Shown piece by piece: positions 1-11,776 of a stretch of DNA of 64,000 nucleotides. A program made the position numbers and the translations under genes. This DNA comes from Sistotremastrum niveocremeum HHB9708 (taxonomy: Eukaryota; Basidiomycota; Agaricomycetes; Sistotremastrales; Sistotremastraceae): contig KV419405.1 of NCBI GenBank assembly GCA_001630475.1, positions 865,183 through 929,182 of the forward strand, written 5' to 3'. The notes under the pieces are model-generated. The model was not told the origin of the DNA. It made no database searches and was given only the letters and a program-made list of their open reading frames with translations. The stretch's first letter is position 1. Every line of letters begins with the position of its first letter.

Positions 1-1441
1 GAGTAACCTGGCATGGTTGGTCGTCACGATGCTCATTCCCTCTCTCCTAGACACTGGACTACCCTCGAGACAGATCTCAATTCGGTCGAGCGTATCGTCG
101 AATATCTCGATCTTCCTCAGCAACCTCCTCGCGTCATCGAATCCAACAGACCTCCCGCCTATTGGCCTTCTAACTCAGGAGCTGACGATATGATCGTCGT
201 AAAAAATCTGGAAGTGAAGTATGCTCCTCAACTACCATCCGTGATTCATGGGATCTCGTTCACTTTGAAACCGCGGGAGCGAATTGGTCTTCTTGGTCGG
301 ACCGGATCTGGGAAGTCGACCCTCGCAATGTCTATCTTGAGATTTGTAAGCTTCACCACGCTCTAAAGCGGTCTGGTCATTCCATTCATCGCATATAGGT
401 CGATCCTCATCAAGGCTCTATTACAATCGACGGAATCGACATAACGTCTATCGGTCTTCACGATCTTCGATCTCGTCTTGTGAGTATTAATTGAACAACC
501 CACCTGTAAACACATCGTCTGACATGTTGCAGACTTATATTCCACAGGATGCTAGTAAGTCCATTGTTCGGTTTGAGAAAATTACCATCCTTATGCCCAA
601 CAGCACTGTTTTCCGGAACTATTCGCGATAACTTGAATCCCTTCGGTGAGCCAGCACGATGCACCCAAAGACAATAGTCTAACGTATTGCTGGCCTAGGC
701 GAATACACCGATGCAGAATGCATAGATGCGCTTCAGCGAGTGCATATGATAACGCCCACTCCTCCGTCTTCCAAGAAAGCATCGAGAGCACCATCTATTG
801 TAGATCAGGCAGCGGAGGCTCATCCTGAAACCGGAGAAAATGTCAATGCATCAGCATCATCGGAAACCGCGGCTGCTGTCACAGCTGCGGAATCCACTAC
901 CACGACCGTCATTGCCGCGGAACCAGGGAAAGAGCGAACTGCTGTCTCTTTGGAGACAAAGGTATCAGCCGGCGGCGTCAACTTCTCACAGGGCCAACGA
1001 CAGCTCATCGCAATGGCAAGAGCTCTTCTGCGCCAAAGCTCCATCGTCATTCTGGATGAGGTAGGAATAAGGAATGATCTAGCTGTTCGGCCAATTCACA
1101 CATATTTAGGCGACTAGCAGCATTGATTTCGAAACGGACGCAAAAATACAAGCAACTATTCGAGAAGAATTCAAGGATTCTTTGCTATTGACAGGTGAGC
1201 TAACACGTACACAACATCGTCGCGTTACTCACCCGCATCAGTTGCTCATAGACTCCGGACCGTCATTGATTACGACCGTCTGCTCGTCTTGGATCAAGGC
1301 AACCTGGTTGAGTTTGATACCCCTTTCAACCTCATTCAGAAAGAAAATGGCATTTTCCGCAATATGTGTCTCAAAAGTGGCACATATCAAGAGTTGGAAG
1401 ATGCTGCACGAGCGCAAGCATTTTCTCCAAAGAACGTGTAA
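1..1441 (+). CDS. ABC transporter, ABCC/MRP family, C-terminal part (5' end outside window)
   Basis: This is the second nucleotide-binding domain of a full-size ABCC (multidrug-resistance-associated) exporter; the transmembrane part lies upstream of the window. Exons I infer: about 13-345, 399-479, 533-554 (only 22 nt), 604-645, 699-1060, 1110-1194 and 1242-1441; the frame closes throughout. Visible motifs are the ABCC linker LNSVERIVEYL, Walker A GRTGSGKST, Q-loop IPQDA, a signature FSQGQRQL in place of LSGGQ, Walker B VILDEATSSID, and the H-loop VAHRL. About 70 residues rich in Ala, Thr, Ser and Glu are inserted between Q-loop and signature. Family knowledge: these pumps export conjugates or drugs across the plasma or vacuolar membrane using ATP. 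The substrate cannot be told. The first 12 bases do not read in frame with the rest (TAA at 4-6), so an exon boundary or a frameshift lies there. Confidence 0.88.
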
Positions 1442-1682
1442 TTTCGTCTACCGACGACGCGGCAGGAAACGTACAAAAATCATGGGACCTCACGGTCTCA
1501 ATAAAATCACTATTAACATAGGAAACGGGATGGTTCGTCTCTGCATGTATGATAATCATAAAAATCTATCCATCGTGTCAATATTATTTGTGAACGTTCT
1601 GCGAGAGTTTTCGGCGCCATGTCGTCAGGAGATCGGAAGTCGAAAGCTATCGGAAGCTAAGAGGAATCACCAATGGGTACTT

Positions 1683-4107
1683 ATGGCTTTGGGTGTCATG
1701 CTAGGACGTTCTCACAGACTTAGGCTGCCTAATATGGTCTTCAATGGGCCGCCTGTGGCTAGACGGGCTTTCCAGTCGACCTCAACACCCAAACGGCCGT
1801 TCCCCAGGCTTCCGGTGCCATCTCTTCACCATACCTTGGAACAATATCTTCGATCTATTGATCCATTTCTTGACGACACAAGCCTCACAGGACACAAAAT
1901 CAAAAGCGATGCTGTCTGTGAGAGGCAAGCGTGGCTACAGGATTTTGAGACAGGAGTAGGAGCTCGGTGCCAAGAACGTCTCCTTGGTGAGTTGTGCTCT
2001 CAGAAATTCGTACCGTTGTTGACAGCCTTCTTTCACGGCTAGAACTGGACAAGGTGTCAGAGTTTAATTGGCTCGATGACAACTTTTGGCTTCGTAAAGC
2101 CTATCATGAACCTCGCATTCCATTGCTCATTCACTCCAACTGGTGGCTCGCCCTTCGTCCTGATCCTCAGCCTCAACTTGCCGAAGGCCACGGTACCCAA
2201 GTAGTTGCCTCTGGGATCACCGAACATCAACTCAAAGTAACTGCCTGGTTGATACGTGGATTTCTTGATCTTAAGGTTCGCCTTGATCGGTACGTTTCAG
2301 TGCACGATGAAATTCAGATATGTCCTCATTTAATGTCATCAGAAATGAGATATTCCCTGCATCGAGTTCAGACGGAAAAGGTCGATATACATCTATGACC
2401 TCCAATAGTTTCTTACTAAACCTCCGCACAGAACACTGGGCACGTCGACCAGCCCTGAGGATGTACAACAGGTGTAGGGTTCCGAGGGAGGACATGGATG
2501 TGTTCGCGTCACCCTCACCTGCTAGCGACCCAGATAGGCGCAAGATTCTGGTCATGGTGAACTCTCAATGCTACGCGATTCAAGTCCTTGATTCAGACGG
2601 TCGTCCTCGGTCTCCTCGAACGATCGAGCAAAGCCTACGAAAGGTCGTCCTCGACGATGCACGTCAACATGCACGGCGCTGCCTTCCTGTGGGAATAATG
2701 AGCTCAGACGACCGATCATCCTGGGCGAAGGTACGACTCGATTCACACGGTCGTCGTATCTCAGACTAAACGTGTCACAGAACCGGGAACATCTGGCAGC
2801 TCTCAGCAGCCAGAACACGCGATTTCTGAATATCATAGACCAGTCATTATTTGCAGTGTCATTAGATTCAGCGTGTCAAGTCCCCGAACATAGCCTGGCT
2901 GACCAATCGGAAACAGCTGTGGACGCACACCTCCATAACATACGCTCTGGACCCATGGGACATAATCGATGGTTCGACAAATCATTTACCTTGATCACAG
3001 AGCCTTGTGGAAGGACAGGCATGATGGGAGAACATTCGCCTTGTGATGCACTTGTGCCCAGCATGATGGCAGATTATGCCATTTCGGAACCTATTAACCA
3101 TTCTGCCTTTTCGTCAGAGTTATCCTCTCCTTCGGAGTCGACTTCCGCAGATGTTGAGTATATGTCATGGGTCACCGATAGTCAGCTGGAAGATGCGTGC
3201 CAAGTGGCTGCAGCTAGAGCTCAGGCTATCATCGAGGCTTCGGATGACAGTCTTTTGGACTTCAAGACTTTCGGCACGGCATGGATATCCGAAGGTAGCA
3301 TTCCTCGCCCCACGTTCTGAGATCTTGTTCACCTCTTCACCAGCTAAACTCGGAGCCGACGGCTTTATTCAACTGGCGATACAGCTTGCATGGTACAGGC
3401 AGCAGGGCGCGTTTACCGCTGTGTACGAAACGGCACTCACGAGAGCATTCTTGAATGGACGTACGGAGACTATTCGAAGTTTCACCACGGAAAGCCGTCG
3501 TTTCGTGGAAGCTATGGTTGACACTCATGCAAGTGTAAGTGACTTGTTATGGTGGCTTCTAATTGAGGAACTTAGGCGGTACACAGCCTACTATTCGTTA
3601 TGTGTTGCTCAAGGATGCGCTACGCGTTCATACCGGTTTGACGAGAAAAGCTGTTGTGGGGAGAGGTATTGACCGACATCTCTTGGCCTTACGCCTCCTC
3701 ATGAAAGAAGACGAAAGTTCTCCAGTCTTCACGGATCCCGTGTTTTGGAAAAGTCAAGAATGGCTGCTGAGTACAAGTGGACTCAGCGCCGGTGAACGCT
3801 TCGTAGGGACTGGGTATGTTTCAATTTGCTCCTTTTTATTTGGTCTCAAGTGGATTTTTTTACCTTAGGTTTGGAGCTGGGTTTGAGGATGGATACGGCA
3901 TTAACTGTAAGTGCTCAGTCTTGGGTTGCAGCTCGATTTAATCGTCCTGTTGTAGATATGGCTGGCCCGGATCGCTTACGCTTTGGAATCGAGTCGAAGA
4001 AACCGTGCCCCACAACGTCAACCGCAGGCTTCAAGGAGCTGCTGCGGACTAGCCTGCTGGACATGCAAACATTGTGTCTGGCACAGGGACGAGATGCCCA
4101 TCTCTGA
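1683..4107 (+). CDS. Carnitine O-acetyltransferase
   Basis: Choline/carnitine acyltransferase that moves acetyl groups between CoA and carnitine, allowing acetyl units from peroxisomal beta-oxidation to enter mitochondria. Nine exons: 1683-1986, 2043-2289, 2343-2380, 2432-2730, 2781-3294, 3344-3532, 3576-3813, 3869-3906, 3956-4107; all phases agree and give 672 residues, usual for the family. Motifs seen: [16 protein letters not shown] at the start of the fold, the catalytic-His segment [10 protein letters not shown], the CoA/carnitine site region [10 protein letters not shown], and the C-terminal [18 protein letters not shown] chose the ATG at 1683 because it gives an Arg-rich, acid-poor leader of the mitochondrial type; an ATG at 1734 is an alternative. 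The C-terminus (DAHL) is not a PTS1 signal. It converges with the helicase gene, with 92 bp between the stop codons. Confidence 0.93.
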
Positions 4108-4199
4108 AAATTATACTATCATTGTACTATTATATTACGCCTATCATCGCGTCCCTACTATTAACGGACGTTAATTCATGGATTTCCCCACTCTTCTCG

Positions 4200-6909
4200 C
4201 TAAAATAGAACGAACGACCGTTCCTTTATCTCGTCCGAAGTGTGCCACTTCTGATCCTTCCATTCTTCCGCTAATCGGCCGACCAGGGTTTCTCGAGCGA
4301 CAGATTCGATGAAGTCTTTGTTTGTGCAAATGACCATTCCTTTTCTGCATCGGGACAGCATGACATTACTTCGACGGGGGTTCGCTAGAAAGCCTAATTT
4401 TTCCGTTCTGACTAAGGAAAGTATTATATAGTCTTCTTCATTCCCTAAACATTCATGAGTGCTGTTTGACCTTTGGAAGGCGTGTATGACGGACCTTGAA
4501 ATGAGTCCACGTTAAATACGATGTCCGTTGACGGCATCCGTAAGCTCTTAAGGGCTTCTTCAATCAGGGATCTCTGAGCGTCGTAGGGGGTGATGATCTT
4601 GAACTTTTGCCGAGACCGGAAGAGGTTTACAGCTACAAGTATAGCTACCTTCGCTTCATCGAGATTCTAGAAGGATATAATGTAAGAGGGCAGTATTGCA
4701 ATCGATAAGATGAAAATCATACCTGGGTACTGGTACCCCCTCGCTGCTCTTTGCCTGTTTCCACATTCACAAATTTACAGACGTTCTTTCCATGCAGTTC
4801 GTGAACAGATCGTAGAAGCCCTCCGTAGACATTCTCAGATAGAAAGTTCCCGATTGCCACAGGTAGTCGATCTGTGAGTGGGAACAGGAACGTAAGGAGA
4901 AAGTCTTACTTGTAGCATATGACGTCACCTACACTGAGTGTCCAGGAGTAGAGCACGATCGCGGAGATGTTTGAGCTCGAACACTGACTGCAAATCTTCG
5001 ATGTCATCTGAACCGAATGGAGCCACTAAAAGTAGTCATTAGAGCGCGGCCGCTGAGGATACAGGCGTTCAAACTGACACTGTTTGTCGTCTCCAATAAA
5101 ACAAACACGCTTCAACCGGAAGGAATAGAGCTTGATGATGGGCAAAAAGTCACCCATGTCAATTTGACTTGCTTCGTCGACTACCAGACTTTCCACAGGA
5201 ACTCTGCTGACAAAACCTGCCTCCTTCAGCGCTTTATTGGAAAGCATGCTAAGAGTACACAAGATAACTCGAGCACCGCCTAGACATCTTGTAAGCTCGC
5301 TCTTGTTGATAGGAAAGTTATCTGTTGTGACAACTTTTTGTCTGTAATTGGTGTACAGATCCTCATGCCTGAAATAAACGGCATGAATACGTCAAGACGG
5401 GACAGAACGGAATTGATCAGTAACTTGCCAGTCATTGTGAAAATCTTTAGAGACGAGCAGCCTCCAGTCCCAGAATCCGTCCCTAGCGAGCCTGTCGGCG
5501 ATATTCTTGACCGCAACGTTAGACTGTGCAGTAACCCAAACAGTGCGACCTAAATCAACAGACATCTGCACAAATCGTGCAATAACCGAGGTTTTGCCGC
5601 TTCCTGGCGGCCCAATAATCAATGGCAGATGAAGTGAGTCCGTTTCCGAAAGCATCGTTTTCAACGCTTCTTGCTGCGACGGGTTGAGGTTATGATTGCC
5701 GATAGCACCTGATACGGGGCGAATCTGTGGTTGTATCGGGATGCGGGGATGCCATAGACGCTTGAACATAGGAGCATTGACGGTCTCTTTGTCTCCCTGG
5801 AGAGCTTTCAATATCACGAGAGTGCGTTGGGTTTCGGCGCTTGTGGGATCATCTTTCCCAATGGTCATCGCAGACATGATTCGTACTTTGTCGCCGTCCT
5901 TGAGCGTGGCAGCTCGCATATTGATCCGAGCTGACTTTCCTTCGCTATGCTCTGTGATACCTGTGAGAAGACGCCTTTGGTTGCGGATGTCCACAACATT
6001 GACAACAACGCGCTGAGGGGTGACGTTAAGGACTGAGCATGATAAATCAGGTCTACCGCACCTGCTCAGACCCTACTCGAATACGGTTACGGTAGTGCGT
6101 TGAGTTGACGTCCAAATGGCCTGATTCAACATACAACGCGTCTTCTTCGATGTCGTTCTTGACCTTAGTGGGCTTGAGGTCATCCTTGCGATTCGCATCG
6201 TGAGAGAATTTAAATAAAAGGTCGAGCAGCTGTTCGAGGAGCATATTGAGCCGAGTAAATGCGAGAAAACGAAGAGACATACTTCCGCAGGCATATTTGT
6301 TGTGTCAACTTTTGGAATGGACGACAGTTTACCACCAAGTTCATTAAACTCACGTGCACGGAAAGCGGTCCAGGCGCGAAACGGTAACTTTTGGAAGAAA
6401 GTCTCAGATGGCCCATCGTTGTCAAAGACTTTCGCCAACTTTGTCATCACGACATTGTCTTCTCCACCTAAAACTTCGATGACTGTTCCCAGAGAGTCCC
6501 TTGGAAGCTTCCGTTTAGACTCCAGGGTTGACTGTAGATCAACGCCTGCATTTAATCTCATATGCCACTGGGCATGAAGGCTCAATGCAAGGCGGTCGAG
6601 ACTGAACCCAAGGAGTGTCCACTGGTCGTTGCATAACACCTGATCAATCAAGCGTTGCCGTTCTGGAGTAATTTCCTCTTGAGTGAAATCAATCACCAGA
6701 CATTTCGTGGCGGTAGACAAGGCAATTGCATTGAGCTGATGCTCTGTATATTCGGCGGCGATTCCGAGACATCTCGTTTGGCTTGATTCTAAAAGGTCAT
6801 CCAGTACTTCTGGATATAAGTGGAGTTCGTCGATGCCAGTGATTCCCAATCGCCTGGGCTGATATCCATCCTTCTCCTTAATATGACATGGCTGCACACC
6901 AGTCGCCAT
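4200..6909 (-). CDS. SF1 (UPF1/IGHMBP2-like) helicase with degenerate RNase D-like N-terminus
   Basis: Eight exons: 6909-6283, 6229-6062, 6012-5429, 5368-5079, 5025-4933, 4871-4723, 4666-4495, 4444-4200, giving 775 residues. The C-terminal half carries the SF1B set: Walker A IIGPPGSGKTSV, VVDEASQID (motif II), GDDKQLAPFG (motif III, across a splice), QYRLPVAIGNF, VDSFQGNEEDYIILSLVRT and NPRRSNVMLSRCR. This is the UPF1/SMUBP2/Sen1 type that unwinds RNA or DNA 5'-3'. Residues of about 25-140 read like a 3'-5' exonuclease fold (LGIAAEYT.., then CLVIDF, then LLGFSLDRLALSL), but the first catalytic Asp and the usual Asn-Asp pair look replaced, so I infer a non-catalytic domain. The intron after residue W in KDFHNDW has a GC donor. 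The boundary of exon 2 (6062) is less certain: a GT at 6076 is an alternative. The biological role is unknown. Confidence 0.87.
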
Positions 6910-7209
6910 GAGCGAGATTGAACAAAGTCAAGGCTCAAACAGTAGAGCAAAGGTTCTAGTCAAATCGGATCCAGTTCAGTTGGGTCTTTGAAGCAGTAGA
7001 GACTCAGAAACGGTTCTTAGACGAGCCAGGCGCGGGACACGAGGCTATCGTTGATCATTCATGGTAGCAAGCACGAATCGGGATGCATCGCAAAGGAGCT
7101 GGCACTAGGGCGCCTCCAGCGCGCTCTCGGCAAATCAGGTGTCACGTGATCACTCCTTCGCTGCCAAATTTCTGAAAAAATCTTGTCGGTGCTCTGGGGC
7201 GCAAAGACG
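6910..7209. other. Divergent intergenic region, helicase / SGD1
   Basis: About 300 bp between two divergently transcribed genes, presumably carrying both promoters. I see no TATA box, repeat or RNA gene in it. Confidence 0.5.
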
Positions 7210-10200
7210 ATGTCTACAGGAGCTCGCAAGCAGACTAAAATTCGTGGAACCTCTGGAATAAAGCTTCCGCAGGGCCTGCTGGACCAGGTTGCGGAGGGCG
7301 AGAGCTGTAGGGTACTCGTCTTCAACTCTTGATCACACACTCATTGCCTCACAGCTACAGATATAAATCGTCAATTCCGGAAAGCAAAAGGAGGAAAAAA
7401 TCGAAAAGAGACTCGTAAACAAGCTCGCGTCGAGAAGAAATCCCGGAAAGCTGCGTTCTTTGCGCACCCACCTGCTTCCGGATCGTCAGGACTCAAACGA
7501 GAAGCCACAGAGTCCTTGGACAGCCGTCCGCGGAAGAAGACCAAGGGCGAACACTCTGAAGAATCTCCCCCTGCTTTGCTTGCACACCGTCCACTCGCAC
7601 CGCCCTCTCACAAAGCACAAGTGAAGCCCAAACCCACTAAGACTCCTAAGAAGACCGTCCTGGACATTGACCCAACCCTCCTACTTGCTGGAGACGACGA
7701 AGATCAACGTGAAATAGCCCGGCTAGAAAAGCTTCTTGGTCGTCCGAAGAAAAAGAAGACTCGAGCGAAGACCGGATACGATGATATAGAGGAGGATGGT
7801 CTTGATGGTCAGGAAATTGATTCCCAGTCATGGAATCTCCCTCACAACTAGACAGATTTACTCCTCGACATCGATCGAGCTCTGTTCTCTGAGGGTGAGG
7901 GTGAAGAGGATCAGATGTCTGCTGAAGAGGACGTGGTGTGTACTATCCCCCCTCTTTTCGCGGATACACTTATGCATTCTAGGATTCTGATGTAGACGAC
8001 AGCAGCATAGAGGAAGACAGCGCGGTCTCCGTCGCCTCTGAATCCGGATCGTCTGAGTGGGGAGGGATAGAGCTGCAAGATGACGTGCATATGCCGTCGG
8101 CGACCTCGGATTCTGCTTCACCAGTGGTTGACGCTGTCTCTTCCGATGATGTCGTTTCCAAAAAATCACAAACTAGTGCGGAAGTTTCTTCGTGCGCCTC
8201 GTCTTACCTTTCATGTTCGACGTCTAGGTGCCTATGTTCCTCCGCATCTTCGCAAAGCAGATGCCGGTAACGAAACGGAGAGCACAGTGAAGCTGAACCG
8301 CCGCATCAATGGCTTGTTCAACAAGTAGGCTCGCTTCCGTATGACCGTAGGATATTTTGTTGACTGCTTTCAGAATGGCAGAGGGTAACATTGCGCTGAT
8401 TCTACAAGATGTCGAGAGTCTCTATCAAAATCACAGACGGCACGGTATGAATGGTCCCCTGTTTTTCTCGCTCTCGCGATTTAAACGATCATCAGATGTC
8501 ACTTCCACGCTTACCACGTTGATAATTGAAAATATCGGCTCACATTCCGAACTTCTGGACTCTTATGTGACTCTCTACGGGTGTTTCGTTGCTAGTCTAC
8601 ATCATATCATTGGCATTGATTTTGGTGAGTGTTCCTACATAGTTCGAGATTGGTGCTGACAACATCGCGTACAGCGGCTTACTTCGTTCAGAACGTGGTG
8701 TCTCAATACGAGCATGAGTATGCATCGCTCGACGCGACTCTCGGATCGGACAGCTACGGCAAACAGTGTACCAATCTTGCTATCCTCATATCAGAACTTT
8801 ACCAGTTCGGAGTCATCTCGTGTGTTTTGATCTATGATATCATACGAGATCTCTTGGAAAGTGGACTTCGTGAGTTTGAAGTGGAACTCCTGCTCAAAAT
8901 CGTCAGAGGTGTGTACGTTAGCACCATAAGTTGTCATTTCTAATGGAACTCTAGCATCTGGGACACAGCTTCGCAAGGACGATCCTTCCGCTCTGAAGGA
9001 TATTGTGGACTCGGTAATGCAGAAAATCGACACAGTTGATGCCAATCGAAGGTAACTAATTGCCATTGCACCTGATTGTTCGCTCACATGCGTTCAGTTC
9101 TCGGGCAAAATTTATGTTGGAAACGCTCATCGATCTCAAAAATAACAAGATGAAGCGCATAACGCAAGATCAAGGGACTACAAATACAGCCGAACGCTTG
9201 AAGAAATTCTCCGAGGGCGTTGGAAAACGACATCACAGTGAGTATGAGTTTGTCTGATTTATTGCGGCCGACTGACTCGTATAACAGCGTCGAGCTCGGA
9301 ACCACTGCGAGTCAGTTTGAGCGACTTGAGGTCTGCTGATACAAAAGGAAAATGGTGGCTAGTCGGATCCGCTTGGGGTGGCGATCCTTTAGTAGAACAC
9401 CAGAAAAGGGTGGAAGAAACCCCGGCAGTACACGACCAGAAATCCAGTGGCGAAGTCCTGTTAGAAATAGCTCGAAAGCAAGGAATGAATACGGACATCC
9501 GCAGAAGCATCTTCGCCGTAATCATGAGCAGCGAAGTCGGTTCTTTCTCTGTGGAAATGATTGTATTCTCAATAACGTGCTTTTAGGATTACGTCGATGC
9601 TTGTGAACGCCTGTCGCAACTGAACCTCAAAGATGTTCAGCAGCGAGAAATCATGCGAGTCATCGTGCAGTGCTGTGGCAAGGTTTGTGGGGTATTATCA
9701 AGCAGACGCAAAAATTAATCCCAGAGATAGGAGAAAACGTATAATCCATATTATACTCTGGTGGGACAGCAACTCTGTCAGACATCACATTCACACAAGA
9801 TCACGCTCCAATATTGTCTTTGGGATTTCCTTCGTGAACTGGGAGAGACAGAGGCCGGTGGCGCCGAGATCCTGAAGAGCAATGCTGCTACAGACGTGTC
9901 AGCGAGTAAGCAACAAATATCTTCTACTCGGCGTACGAATGTAGCTCGCGCATATGCCTGGTGGGTAGCCAAGGGAGCTGTTACATTGGCAATTTTAAAG
10001 GTACAACGAGACCTACATCCTATGTCGCTCTTCTAATCCAATCTATTATCACAGCCGCTGGATTTCGCCGTCCTTCAACCAGAAACACAAACGTTTCTCA
10101 GAACGTTTTTCTCCTATGTCTTTATCGGGACCCAAACTTCCTCTCCAATACTTGCCACTGTGGAGAATCTCCCCCGCAACCCCGACACATTAATCCAAGT

Positions 10201-10378
10201 GTTCTCCACGACAGGACGAATACAATCGCTCCCGGAAGGGATTCGGTTCTGCTTGCGGAACATCTTCCGGAAGGAACTGAAGGCGAAAGACTCTGAGGAC
10301 TCCTTCCTTCGTTGGGCAATTGGCATCGCTGACGATGCCTTGCAGTCCGGTGTAGACCTCGATGTGGAATTATCATGA
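7210..10378 (+). CDS. SGD1: SGD1/NOM1 nucleolar protein (MIF4G + MA3 domains)
   Basis: Homologue of yeast Sgd1 and human NOM1, nucleolar proteins that work with an eIF4A-type helicase (Fal1/eIF4A3) in 18S rRNA processing. Fourteen exons: 7210-7306, 7355-7807, 7856-7935, 7983-8175, 8228-8324, 8374-8444, 8496-8624, 8675-8908, 8955-9051, 9098-9237, 9288-9535, 9587-9682, 9731-10000, 10055-10378; 842 residues in frame. The basic N-terminal tail has KKKKTRAKT and an acidic stretch, as in the family. Then comes the entry motif YVPPHLRKA, the MIF4G repeat region (NGLFNKMAEGNIALIL, then LCxFG-like YQFGVISCVLIYD), the linker GKWWLVGSAWGG, and the MA3 domain beginning DYVDACERL. A few donors (7307, 8176) are weak, so exons 1-4 are the least certain. 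Confidence 0.9.
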
Positions 10379-11091
10379 GCAGTTGATTGAATGCAATTGA
10401 TAATAGGATATCTTGAGCTTGCGCGATCCAGTAGTTCTGGCACCTTACGCCTGGTGGGCTGAGTGCCACGGCGCAGAGTGTGTGAAGCTTCGCCATCACC
10501 GTCACGGCGCTGATGGGTTGATGGGAGAGAAAAGCAGGAGCCATAGTCTCTGGCGCGACGCAAGCCTGATCAGTCTCCTAATCCAGTTGCGCGGGGCGCC
10601 AAACAAAAGGGCTGCAATGCCATGGAACAACCAGTATTTTGCTCCATCAGGATTCGAGACTCTGCTGTGAGTTCAAGAGGCGGGTTCTACGACCCCTTTG
10701 GCCATTCGATCGCGAGCGTATCGGTTTCGATGATAACTTTGTACCGCCCAACTACCTTCGTAGCCCATCGCGTACCCACGGCTCTTGCCTTTCCACTCGG
10801 CCAGGGGTCGAAAGAAAGTTGAAGGAGAATCAGGTTTTCCCCGAGTCCCGGATTTGACAGGTTCTTGATGAGTGACGGACGATCTGACACGGACTATAGA
10901 GCATGTTTTCGCCAATGATGTTTTAGCGTCCAGAGATGCAGTTGACGATGTCTTGCAATTTCGCTCAGTCACGAACAGAGAAGGCAACGTCTGATCTGTT
11001 TGCCCCGGCAACTGATAGACTGTGAGACCAGAATGAGAAGAAGGACGGGGCTAGCGAAGTTGCACTGAGTGACATTAAATAGGCAAGTGAA
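10379..11091. other. Convergent intergenic region, no gene seen
   Basis: About 710 bp between the 3' ends of SGD1 and the small gene on the minus strand. Open frames on both strands overlap one another without introns, known motifs or Ser/Pro-type bias. I see no tRNA and no repeat. Confidence 0.5.
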
Positions 11092-11619
11092 CTAAGAGCT
11101 CACTAGATACGGGATCTTCGACTGTTGGGCGATGAAATCAAAATCAACAGCCGCTTCCATTGCCCTGCGATGTCGAATCGCAGCCTCGTCTTCCGTGTCT
11201 TCTGTGGCAAGCTTTGGCACACTGATTTGGTCAGATTGGGCGAGAAGCGAGAAGCTCAAGCTGGACTAACATTATCGGAGGGCTAGGTTCCCGCTCTAAC
11301 GAGATCAGTACTGGGGTGGACGATATTAATTTGAATAAAGTGCTGTCTAGGAAATTGTTAGAGCGTTGTAGAATATAACGTAGGGCATATAACCTTGTGG
11401 CATAGCCTCAGTGATGGTAGACCCTTTGCCTTTGGACTTCTTTCGTTTACTTTGCACTGTAGCACTGAAGTCCAAATTTCCAGAAACGAGTGTTTCAAGG
11501 AATCGAAGAGCGTCTCCATCTCCATCGTCGTCAGAATTGTGACCGTCGTCCGAGTGCTCCAGCTCTCTGCGAGTCGTAATGACCCATTCAGAACGAGAGA
11601 CGGTTCTCGAAGGTGGCAT
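11092..11619 (-). CDS. Small uncharacterised protein, 143 residues
   Basis: Three exons (11619-11394, 11346-11271, 11221-11092) close in frame from an ATG to a TAG and give a 143-residue protein. It opens with MPPSRTVSRSEWVITTRREL, followed by an acidic patch (DDGHNSDDDGDGD), a basic patch (KRKKSKGKG) and a C-terminal helix-like segment, EAAIRHRRAMEAAVDFDFIA. No family is recognised. The charged patches would suit a nuclear protein, but that is inference only. The donor at 11393 (GTTATA) is weak. It is divergent from the NIFK-like gene, 157 bp apart. Confidence 0.6.
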
Positions 11620-11776
11620 ATATGATGAACTAGCAATTGGATGTGATCAGCATCGAGATAAAGCAAATAGCGAGTATAACGGACCTGCCAATTGGGAATG
11701 ACCATGGGCGCTTGTCGACCAAGCGTCTAACTTCAAAAAAAGTTGTGTTGCTCTATTTAGCCTCTCATCCTCTCAA

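Noticed and set aside
10114-10563. 149-codon minus-strand frame
   Set aside because: Antisense to the SGD1 last exon, which has a clear MA3 domain; no motif of its own.
10410-10720. tRNA-like words such as GATTCGAGAC and GGGTTCTACGACCCC
   Set aside because: No acceptor stem or A box at proper spacing could be paired on either strand.
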